In this document: piece by piece, positions 55,416 to 64,000 of the stretch
Layout: every line of letters begins with the position of its first letter
Position numbering within the stretch: the first letter of the stretch is position 1
Origin: Exophiala sp. HKRS030
Taxonomy: Eukaryota > Ascomycota > Eurotiomycetes > Chaetothyriales > Herpotrichiellaceae
Direction: 5' to 3'
Assembly: GCA_023897205.1 (NCBI GenBank)
Contig: JAHWDD010000002.1
Span: 5,270,001-5,334,000, forward strand
DNA length: 64,000 nt
Program-made: the position numbers and the translations under genes
The notes under the pieces: model-generated
Database searches by the model: none
Seen by the model: only the letters and a program-made list of their open reading frames with translations
What the model was told of the DNA's origin: nothing

Positions 55416-57055
55416 GGGCTCAAGCACGCAAGGGACGCCACGATCGAACTGGTTCTCGGGCATCCTCGTGATGATCATGGTGCAGGATAGTCGCAAGGCC
55501 CTGGGGTATGAGGCTGGCGAAATGTCTTTGGCATGTCGACAACTGAGACCGGAGTCTCAGAGGTCAGCGTCAGCCCTCTGAACGGTCTGAATCCGTGTCG
55601 TTAGAAATTGAGCTTCGGGTATAAAATGTACGAGTAACACTGCTTCCTTTGGGAAGAACGGCTTGTCGTCGGGCCGCTCTGTTCAGCAATTGGGCGTTGG
55701 GGGTTAGAGTGCCATGTTCTTGTTTTTCGTTTTGAAACAATGATCTCTGAGATATTTTTCTTTACAGATCTCAAGTTATGAGTCTTTGAATTCCTCTGCA
55801 TGTCAAGCCAGATGGGTTTTCGCCGAGATGTACCTCCAAGAGCACCGGCAACGGCCGTTGATGAAGTACAAAGAAACCAGGAATAGCAAATTCCAACCAG
55901 CGCACTCAGAAACCTGGATTTGGTTGACCATGGTAGCTTCTCCACAGTCTTATCAAATGAGCCAGTGCAGCCTGTTTCGCAGACGTGGAGATCGTCGAGG
56001 GCCAGTGTGACTAGAAGGTCTCGTGGAGCTACAGTGGATGAGAAGATTCAAAGGCCTTGAAGGACTCAAAGTATTTACGGGGTCGCGGGATTTGAAACAA
56101 AGAGTATGGAATTGAAGGCAGGATTTAATATCACAAAAAGGCCACCATTTCCGATATTATTAGTCCTCGATGTAGGACGCAACTGGATAGGCTCAACGTG
56201 ATCAGCTAGCTGGTCTCATGGTTAATGTTCTTGAAAATCCATCATGGCACATCATTCGGCACGTATACTGGCAGACGTAACCACTTAGCACAATACGGCC
56301 CTCAGACACCCAGCTAGGGGTGAGAACTTGAAGTCACGACCTGCAGCTTTCAGACTGAAAGATCTCTCTGCCTAGTTAGGTCGCACTCGTGCTCTCCGTG
56401 CCGCCCCGCATTAACCTTGAATCAAATATACTTCTTCTCCCGCATTCCCGCGATCTTATAAATAGATTCCAAGAGTGCCGGGTTTAGGGGAGGAAAATCG
56501 AGTACTGTTAACCGAGCGAGGCATGCTAATTCTAACGGCATGATTTTGTTCGTTTAAGCCTCCAGTCATGGTTGGCATGTTGGTGTTTTCGAATGTTCTC
56601 TACCCCCACCTCAGCACACGCCAACTCTGATAACCAGGCAAACACCATCGCTACAAATGAGGGGAGTCTCTTGCAGTCTTTGAACCCTTCAGACCGCGTG
56701 ACGGTTCACTGCTTAGCGTCGTCGAAGGTGCGTCGGTTGACATCACACACACAGATAGAAGCCGTGGAGAACTATATTTATCACAACCCTACTTGGTGTA
56801 GCGCAGCGGAACCCGAGTATACTCTTGCGCAAGACCCATTCACAACTTGCACAATCCTGCCCGAGAAGCAGCAATATTATTACCAGGCTCGAATTCCTAG
56901 ACAAAGAAACACCCTCACAAGTCTTGAAAATTGCACAAAAGGCACCACGTTTGGCTCAACATCTTCGCCACCACTTCTAGCATCTTAACAGTACACGACT
57001 GGCAAGACAAGCCACCCAAGCTCCAAACCCACCGTCAACAAGATAAGACTAGGCC
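55416..57055. other. Intergenic
   Basis: About 1.6 kb. Open frames at 55601-55945 (-) and 56572-56988 (+) lack an ATG start and family resemblance. It probably holds the 3' UTR of the four-TM gene and the promoter of the next gene. Confidence 0.45.
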
Positions 57056-57670
57056 ATGACCAGCAGCGGATCGTTCAGCGCCACCGGCCGACCTACATCC
57101 AGCGCCAATCCGCGGTACAAAGCGGACAATTTCGCCGGCCTCACAGCCAGCGACAGCTTCGGAGCCAGTCCAGGAAACCTGCTTCCGATCCGGTTCGACG
57201 ACGACAGCGTGATATCGGTGCCTGTCTTGCCGCCTCAATTGCTAAGGGGATCATCGCCATCATCACCGTCGAGCACAACGGCTACGCCAAACGATGCACC
57301 ACGCCGCAGATCGCTGTTCTCACGGTCAAAATCGAAAGCCTCCAAGCAGCCTGAGTTTGTCATCCGTCAGATGACGCGCCGCGAGTATCTAGCCCACTAT
57401 GCCAAGGACGAGACTGGGAAGTACATAGGGACGCAAGACCCCGCGGATGATTGTATCCTGAGAGGCGAAGATGCGACTAGACTTCGGCCCAAGGAAGCCT
57501 GGAAGAATGAGATATCAGAAGTGGCAAAAGAGATGGAGCAAAGTGTTTCGGAGAAAGTGTCGGCTGGCGCGGATGTCAGGCCGGCGGAGGACGGCAGAGA
57601 GAGACAGCGAGGAACGGGTTTGTTTGGAAGGAGTTCGAAAGTGAAAGGTGGAGATGGTGTCATTCGTTGA
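57056..57670 (+). CDS. Ser-rich disordered protein, function unknown
   Basis: Single-exon protein of 204 residues. The N-terminal half is low-complexity, rich in Ser, Pro and Thr, with a basic patch RRRSLFSRSKSKASK. A more conserved-looking core follows (FVIRQMTRREYLAHYAKDETGKYIGTQDPADDCIL), then a charged helical tail. The core appears in many uncharacterised Pezizomycotina proteins, but I know no function. The frame is intact; start 57056 is the first ATG. Confidence 0.78.
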   Translation: MTSSGSFSATGRPTSSANPRYKADNFAGLTASDSFGASPGNLLPIRFDDDSVISVPVLPPQLLRGSSPSSPSSTTATPNDAPRRRSLFSRSKSKASKQPEFVIRQMTRREYLAHYAKDETGKYIGTQDPADDCILRGEDATRLRPKEAWKNEISEVAKEMEQSVSEKVSAGADVRPAEDGRERQRGTGLFGRSSKVKGGDGVIR

Positions 57671-57966
57671 AGTAGCAGTAGCTCTTGTGGTCGGTTTCAT
57701 TGTCGAATCATCTGAATAGTGTTTGTTGGACTCCTTTTAATGTTCCCTTACATCCTGGTTTCATTTTCCACTGTGCAATGGTGACGAACTTCTTACGAGC
57801 TTGAGTCACATTTGGGCCGTGAGCATCTTCCCAAACAACATGATTTCATTGTACAATCCCTTCTCATAATATTACACAAGCGCACAGATAACTGACTTGT
57901 GGCAGCGAGACATTATATAAACGCAGTCTTCCAACAACTCCAAGATAACCGGTCCAAAAGCCATGA

Positions 57967-60842
57967 TCAAACGCTGAATCGTTTATAGCCCTCTACCAGT
58001 CCATCTGCTGCCTTCGTAATAGCCACCCAATCCGGAACAAAATGCGATGCTTCATCGAAAGCCGGTATCACGCCAACCTGGTTGACATCACTCCAGAGAC
58101 AAACGACTTTGCCATCAATCGTTCCATTCTTGCCTTCAGGCGTGTCCCAAGATACATCTAAAGCCCATGTCCGATCCCATGTGCGAGACCACAATCGAAC
58201 CTCTTGGCTACCATCTTCTGGAACAGAAGGAAATCGTTTGTCTCTCGCACCCTGACCTTCCACATTCACAGCCTTGATCGGAGTATCGAACACAAGCTTG
58301 CATGCACGAGTGTTCTTGCCAGAAATGACAAAACGCGCCTTGTTGTCACTGTCACTACTATTGACCCTCGTGGTATTAAAAGTCAACCACGTGGTTGGCT
58401 TGCTGCCCGCAACAAGCGGTGGGAGACCAGTCCATGAACATCTTTCCAGGTTATTGCCGAAGCCAGTCTTGAAGCAGTCCAGTTCCTGACCAGTTGCGCT
58501 AGGCAAGTTCAAGACGGCGGCTCGTGTGAAGGGGGCACTCCTTGGAGAAATACCGAGTTGTTACCATGATCAAGGTCAATTTGTTGCTGGAAATATACCT
58601 TGAGTCTGTTCTCGGCAGAAAATGGGAAGGCAACGAGATTGTAAATAAGTGTGCCTATCAGGACAAATAGCAGGAAGATGGGCACATGCCAGGTGAAGCG
58701 ATGGAGAATCGGGACGATCGGAGAGAACAGGAAGATAGTGGTGATTGCCATCAATAGGTAGACCAAGAACATGGAGCTACCATCCTGGCCAGTCTGGTGC
58801 AATCCTGAAGTGATGACCAATCCAATTTGTCCAATGATGATCACATTAATTGGAACAAGAACGAGAATTTGCAAGAACCACCATGAGCTCCATTGAGATT
58901 TACTCCATTCTTGTTCCTCATAGGAGGTGTGATTGTCTTCTTTGGAAGAAGGATCAGGGCTTTCATTTACCGACTGACGGCCGCCATAGCCCTTGAAAGT
59001 CTGTCGACCGCGGTTTTTGAGGAGACTGGACCGTTCGGTTGGGTCTTCGTCCTCTTCATCACCTTCATCATTCTCATCTTCCTGTCTAGAAGATGCAGGA
59101 CGTGGAGTTTGAGATGGACTTCCAGACTGCGAGGAAGAATACTCTTCCCCGACTTTTCCTCGACAATAGGTGGATTTCTTGGGCAAGGAGAAAAGTTCAA
59201 CGTATGATAGCCACGTTGCCAGCCACACCGAAGCAGCATATATGAGAACGAAATAAGTACCAACAAGATGAAAATCTTGCTCGAAAACGGTGGATACGAC
59301 AAGGAATGCCCACCATCCAAGCCACAGCCAAGAGAATCCGTATGCGCGTGTCAGAGATGAAGGTCGGGCGAAATCAGCGGTCCTAGTCAAGAACCACGCA
59401 ATGAAAACAAAGGACGAAATCATGGTGCTCCATACAGACCACTCACTACTATGCGCAATGAACTGATTTTCCTTGAACAGCAGATATGCAAGTGCAACAG
59501 GTGCTGCACAAGAGACAAGCAGAATTAATGGAAAGCGGAAGAACCCGCGCCAACCATAAAGATGGACAGCGTCATCACCGTTTGGCTGGTGATAGGCTCT
59601 GGACCCCGAGAATAAATAGAATTTGTCGGCACGATGGAGAAGGGCCATGGTGAGGATGAGCAGTATTGGTCCGGCGACAAGCAAAGTAACGGACAAGGCG
59701 AAGAATGCATGGGTTCGAAGAACGGCAAATCGCCGTCCAAGGACATCAAACCAGACGGCAGAGGTTCCTGGAGTATGCCCCGGGTCCAGGTTGGTCTCCA
59801 AACCAGCGGAAGTCAAAGCCTTTGTTGTAGCTACCGCAGCAGACAGCATATGCCAGATTGAGCCGCGACTTGTGTGGCGTGAGTCATCCTGATCAGTGTG
59901 ATATCTTGCTCGAGGTTCAGTAAAGGCAACATCAAGGCCCCGATACCCAAGTTTTCCATTGAAGACAACGTAGTCAGTCTGACTTCGGACAAGACCTCTG
60001 TTAAACCCATCAGCAGAGGTAGATGTTCCGAACGGGTAGCGGCTCTTGGCATATGCTCGTGTTACGGCCTCGTCTGTACTTCTGAAGAGAGTAGCTCGTC
60101 CACCAGCACCAGCGCCTTCGAGATTGAGGAAAGTACTGATGACTTTGGAGATGGGATGTTGACCAAAGACGCTGGCACCATTGAGGAAGTCTTCTTCACC
60201 ATTGTTGAGGAGCAAGACGATTCCATTTTTGGGTTTGTTGCCTAGCGTCGTATAGTATTTGACCAGTTGCAGTACACTGATGACGCCTACCCCATCATCT
60301 GTTGCTCCAAACCCAGTAGAAACACTGTCGTAGTGTGCATTGACAAGGACGGCTTTTCTTGTAGAGGGCTTGCCGTTAGGGTCTTTCCACCATTCACTCT
60401 GATCGTCGTCTGTGCCGACAACGTAAACAATGATGTTGGTTCCCTCGAAGTATACACTGATGCCTGGAGCCGGTGGGATTCCCGCAGAGGAGAATGTCAA
60501 ATTGGAAACATTGTCTGCAAAGACATGTACAGCTGTAGTGGCAGCTTCTGTCTCTGCAGAAGCGGTATTTTCTTTGATGATAGTCTTTATTCTAGTGAGG
60601 AGCCAGTCGTGAACTTGATCATTTCGGCGGCTGTTATAAGGATGGTAGGCAGGGGTGAGAAGTTGCAAGTCTTGCCAGGCTTCTGTGAGGTTTACGCCAT
60701 GAAATGGTGTTGCTGAAGTTGGTGGTGAGGGAACTCCAGTATGGATAACGATCAACGTCGTGATGACAGCGAGGTAAATCAAGGTGGTGATGGTTGTAAC
60801 AGGGCCTCTGGTGAAAGCGAAAGGATTGGACAGCTTCGCCAT
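57967..60842 (-). CDS. pff1: Vacuolar membrane protease, M28 family (Pff1-like), one frame break
   Basis: Multi-spanning vacuolar zinc protease of about 958 residues, single exon. A signal-anchor near the N-terminus (TTITTLIYLAVITTLIVIHTG) precedes the M28 peptidase domain: zinc ligands in LVNAHYDSVSTGFGATDDGVG, the catalytic Glu pair in NNGEEDFLNGA, then LEGAGAGGRATLFRS. Eight or so TM segments follow (for example FFALSVTLLVAGPILLILTM, FPLILLVSCAAPVALAYLLF), interrupted by an acidic loop (DENDEGDEEDEDPTE). The lumenal C-terminal domain ends VEGYKRFSV. In the run of five G at 58531-58535 one base seems lost: VPPFTRAAVLNLPSATG is split across two frames. Confidence 0.92.
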
Positions 60843-61464
60843 TGAGTGAGCTGAAGAGGGCAGACGGAATGCTCAAACTCGAGACATGAGGAGGAATAAA
60901 CGTAGAGATAGAGATAGGCAATGATGAAGGGAACGAGCTTCTGGGAGGCAACACGATGATCTTGTGGTGAAGTCAGAAATAATGCAAGTTCACGTCTGTT
61001 ACGAACCTTCCCGCAGCGGCAGGGCAGGAGCAGGTGCAAAAGATCGCGTCAGTCGCACCTGCAATCAAGTTTTTGGGTGCATGTGCATATTCAAGCTTTC
61101 ATGCAAGTCATTTCCCACGCTAAGATGATTTGGGTTAAGAAAGCGTGGGTGGTTATGCCAGCCTCATATCAACTCTGGTATCAACTCTGGGATCAACTCT
61201 GGTATCAACTCTTATTCAGCAAAACCGCCAATAAGCCTTAGCCAATGATTAGCAGCACCACCTCGAGCAGCATCCTGATCTTGAATCCCAGCAACCACAT
61301 CATCTCACTGCATAGAGGCCCATCTCGTCCCTGATTTTCGGTGGCCACCCGCTTCTAAAGGTCTGCTGCCAACTTGCGAAACGGCTGGTCGTGTCTGAAC
61401 TGGACTTCGATCTGCGGCGCAACATACCGAAGGATATCCTTTTCGGCGTCGAGTGCTTCAGGCT
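60843..61464. other. Intergenic with a 12-base tandem repeat
   Basis: Promoter of the protease gene and 3' flank of the AT-hook-like gene. It holds the tandem repeat annotated at 61168-61215. Confidence 0.5.
61168..61215. repeat. Minisatellite, 12-base unit x4
   Basis: Four head-to-tail copies of ATCAACTCTGG(T/G); the last copy is diverged (ATCAACTCTTAT). Confidence 0.85.
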
Positions 61465-61960
61465 CTAGTCTTCAGACGTAACATTCTCCTCATCGTCTTC
61501 TTCCTTCACCTCCGACTCAACAACAACTGGAGCATTCGCCTTTGCCTTTGCCTTGGTCTTGGCGGGGGTTCTGGCCTGCTTGGTTGGAGTTGCCTGAACA
61601 TCTTCATTCGAAGGCCTTCCGCGCTTTTTGCCAGCTGTGCTTGGAGTGGTAGTATTCGCTTCTGCGTCGTTTTCAGGTCGAAGAGTATTTTTTGCGAGTG
61701 CGCGGATTTTGGCTATGCGATGTGTGACGGCTTTCGGTGTACAGCCTGAGAATAGAATTAGATGGTCGATCACATGCAGGCGAGAATCGTACCATTGCCC
61801 ATGAACTCTGCGAGTTTCTTGTAGTCGATTGAAATGTCATGGGTAGTTAGGATGCCCGCGAAAAGCTGCCATGAAAGCTTTGTGAGCTTCAACGGCAAAC
61901 CATAAATGAGTTCGATGAGCTTACCTGCGCATCAGCGGCTTGATCCCAGACCATAGGCAT
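61465..61960 (-). CDS. Small AT-hook-like nuclear protein
   Basis: About 129 residues in three exons: 61960-61925, 61865-61793, 61745-61465. Begins MPMVWDQAADAQLFAGIL, a short globular helical segment with DYKKLAEFMG and CTPKAVTHRIAKIRA (the form of a small Myb/winged helix-like domain found in many fungal nuclear proteins). It continues with a disordered tail holding KKRGRPSNE, an AT-hook core (RGRP), and a KTKAKAKA basic run, and ends with an acidic EVKEEDDEEN. The first ATG sets the start. Probably DNA- or chromatin-associated. No exact function known. Confidence 0.8.
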
Positions 61961-62894
61961 TTTTGGGATTGATATGACGATATGAATGTGTTGCAGTCCA
62001 AAGTGAACGGATGTCCTGATGGCAGAATCAACTAAAGAGTTAAAGGTAGCGAGATAAGAGAGATGATTTACCTGATCAACCACTGACGCTTACAGAAGTG
62101 TTGTACGTAGAGACACGGGTAGGGACGTTCTGATCAATGGAAATCTTCCTGTGGGAGTGGTCTGAGCGAAAGAGAACGGGACGGGGCTGGTCGAGGGCAA
62201 GGGTATTTATAAACCAGCGGGGGTAGCCTGTACAAGGTCATGTTGACAGAAAAGGATATTCACTTCACTTATGTTACAAGTGATAAGCCGATCTGGAAAG
62301 ACGCCAGCCCCTAAATGCAAGGTGAAGTAGTAATTTCATCTCTACTAACAGGCCTAGGCATGTGCAAACTGCTGAAATGAAAACAAATCTGATGGTAATG
62401 AATATTAAGATTCACCCTTCTCTCGTAATTCTGCCACATCATCGTGGCCTAGGACTTCTTGACGCATCTAGGTTGACCTATAATCATATTTCTCATCCTT
62501 CCATCCTTGGAGTGTCACTGTCCGCCCCCCTGAGTCCGCATTAGTGTCCATATTCAGACTCGCGACTGACATGGTCTCTAGACGGCCATCAAATGCTTCG
62601 CTCTCAGGAGGGGTCGACGAAGTAGGTGCCGAACAAGCTCAATAAAGACTGTGGAAACTGGACATCTAGGCAGTGCCCAGATACACTGGATATCCTTAAC
62701 CAACTAGCCAATAGGTCTTTCCCACTATCGTAGATTTCGGAGCTAAGCCTGAATTTCTGCCCCCGTCTCAATTCGTGAGCATGAAAGCGAATCACTGGCG
62801 CATTCCTGCATGATGGTGTGCTTGGACCAGCAACTAAAGCTGCTCATAATTGTGGAGTGGAAGTCAGATGACTTCCTTTCCTCCCGAAATGTTT
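61961..62894. other. Intergenic
   Basis: About 930 bases between two minus-strand genes. No gene or repeat recognised. Confidence 0.5.
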
Positions 62895-64000
62895 TCATTC
62901 TAGACTCGCAAGATCTAGCGGAACACTGCTTCCTCGTCCTGCTCGATATCTTTTAGGAATTCCAGTGAATTGTCGTGGTGGTGGGAGTTGGTTATCATCT
63001 TGAAACTTCCATCTGTTGTCCTCAATCTTGTGAGTTCCTGACCTCCCTGGAGATCCAAATCCACTTCCGTTGGTGAGGGTATATGAGCTGGCATCAAGTG
63101 TTGGTCGCGAGGACAGGTGGGATATCCGTCTAGATCCTGGAGGTGAAGTTGGCGAACTTGGCGACGGAGGAGCGTCGGCCGCGGTATAAGAAGACTGCCG
63201 CCCAAACGCTGCGGTGGCGGCCCTCATTGCCATTGTTGACGACGCCCCGTTCGTGGAGGGTGGGGACAATGGTGGCGGAGGTGGGCCTGGTGGAGGCGGC
63301 GGTGCGGCAGCTCTTGACACGGCACTCGGTGGTGCCAATCCTGGCATTGGAGGTGGTGGTGGCGGAGGTGCACCAGGCGCAGAGATGCTCGGAGGTGGAG
63401 GCGGCGGTGGAGGTGGTGCAGATACACTGGGCGGAGGCGGTGGAGGTGGTGCTGATGCGCTTGGTGGTGGAGGGGGGGTGCAGGTGGAGGTGCAAAAGAG
63501 CCTCCAGATGGTGGTGGCGGCGGAGGAGGTGCCGGAGGTGCCGGGCTTATTGATGAAGGAGGTGGAGGAGGCGGAGGCGCAGGCGGAGCAAGACTGGCCG
63601 CAGAAGGAGGTGGAGGTGGAGGAGCAGGAGGAGGTCCCCCCATGCTCACTTTTCTGGAAGATGGTGGAGGTGGAGGTGCTTTGCCGGCTGCCAGATTCGC
63701 GATCGAAGAAGGCTTCGACATTGGCCGGGGAGGCACCTTTTTCAGATTTGCAAGAGGACTGGGGATCGCAGGCGTTGACTCAATAGAGCCTGGTAAAGGT
63801 GGGCGGAATCCAGGCACAGGCGGAGCCGCTATTGTGGGCGGACGTGGTGCTGAACTCGAAGGCAAGCGAGGTTTGGGTATCGTGGCTTCTGAGTCTGAAT
63901 GTGGCCCATCATCAGCACCTGTAGCAATTCCCCCTCGAGTCTTTTTCAACTTTGGCATTCCTCCGCTAAAGAGTCCTCCCAATTGCGGTGGTCCAGCCAC
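62895..64000 (-). CDS. vrp1: Verprolin/WIP-like actin regulator, N-terminus outside window, one frame break
   Basis: Proline-rich actin-cytoskeleton adaptor binding actin and the WASP homologue Las17. Within the window the WH2 region appears first (LGGLFSGGMPKLKKTRGG, with the LKKT motif), then long APPPPPP repeats, and the C-terminal WASP-binding block RWKFQDDNQLPPPRQF with KRYRAGRGSSVPLDL. The 5' end is cut by the window edge. A run of seven G on the plus strand at 63472-63478 should be eight: upstream the frame reads FAPPPAPP, downstream SASAPPPPP. Without that base the polyproline frame is lost into His-rich nonsense. Introns were not detected in this part. Confidence 0.88.

Noticed and set aside
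56572..56988. 138-codon plus-strand frame before the disordered-protein gene
   Set aside because: Starts with TTG, no motif; probably 5' flank.
63130..63786. Gly/Val-rich plus-strand frames opposite verprolin
   Set aside because: Mirror of the proline-rich coding sequence on the other strand.
1..64000. CRISPR arrays, bacterial operon signals, viral elements
   Set aside because: None seen; the DNA is eukaryotic nuclear.

Overview
The window is nuclear DNA of a filamentous ascomycete (Pezizomycotina). The evidence is many short GT-AG introns (about 41-125 nt, often with a CTAAC-type branch site), Zn(II)2Cys6-type regulators, a fungal sugar-porter MFS, a Pff1-type vacuolar protease, verprolin and Rad10. 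I cannot place it more precisely; gene content and composition would fit Leotiomycetes or Chaetothyriales, but that is a guess.

Layout. From 1 to about 43.7 kb lies a dense run of accessory oxidative-catabolism genes on both strands: two cyclase-family proteins (the first cut by the window edge), three SDRs, two aldehyde dehydrogenases, a Zn2Cys6 activator, a bicupin, a two-domain CMD/AhpD-like protein, three P450s, an HpcH/HpaI aldolase, a TauD-type dioxygenase, a zinc alcohol dehydrogenase, three Baeyer-Villiger-type flavin monooxygenases, a sugar-porter MFS and a PEP-mutase/isocitrate-lyase family protein. There is no PKS, NRPS or terpene synthase. From 44 to 50 kb are a rad10/ERCC1 homologue, a long gene-poor stretch and a second regulator-like gene without a DNA-binding domain. 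At 50.3 kb is a tRNA-Asp(GTC) gene carrying two insertions, followed by AT-rich, relic-like DNA. From 52 to 64 kb come a secreted protein, a four-TM protein, a disordered protein, the Pff1 protease, a small AT-hook-like protein and verprolin (cut by the right edge).

How the cluster may work (inference): P450s and the 2OG dioxygenase hydroxylate a cyclic substrate. SDRs and the ADH oxidise the alcohol to a ketone. The BVMOs insert oxygen to give esters or lactones, which the cyclase-family enzymes may open. ALDHs oxidise the aldehydes formed, and the HpcH aldolase and PEP-mutase-family lyase cut the resulting acids into C2-C4 units. The MFS could import the substrate and the Zn2Cys6 protein at 5-7.4 kb could activate the set.

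A caution for every reader: at least 22 places show a one-base frame change inside otherwise well conserved genes, nearly all the loss of one base in a short homopolymer. They also hit genes expected to be conserved and functional (rad10, pff1, verprolin), so I think most are base-call or assembly errors rather than gene decay, and I give gene spans across them. The most unusual single object is the tRNA-Asp gene, which holds a 56-nt GT...AG insert in the D-stem in addition to a normal anticodon-loop intron.
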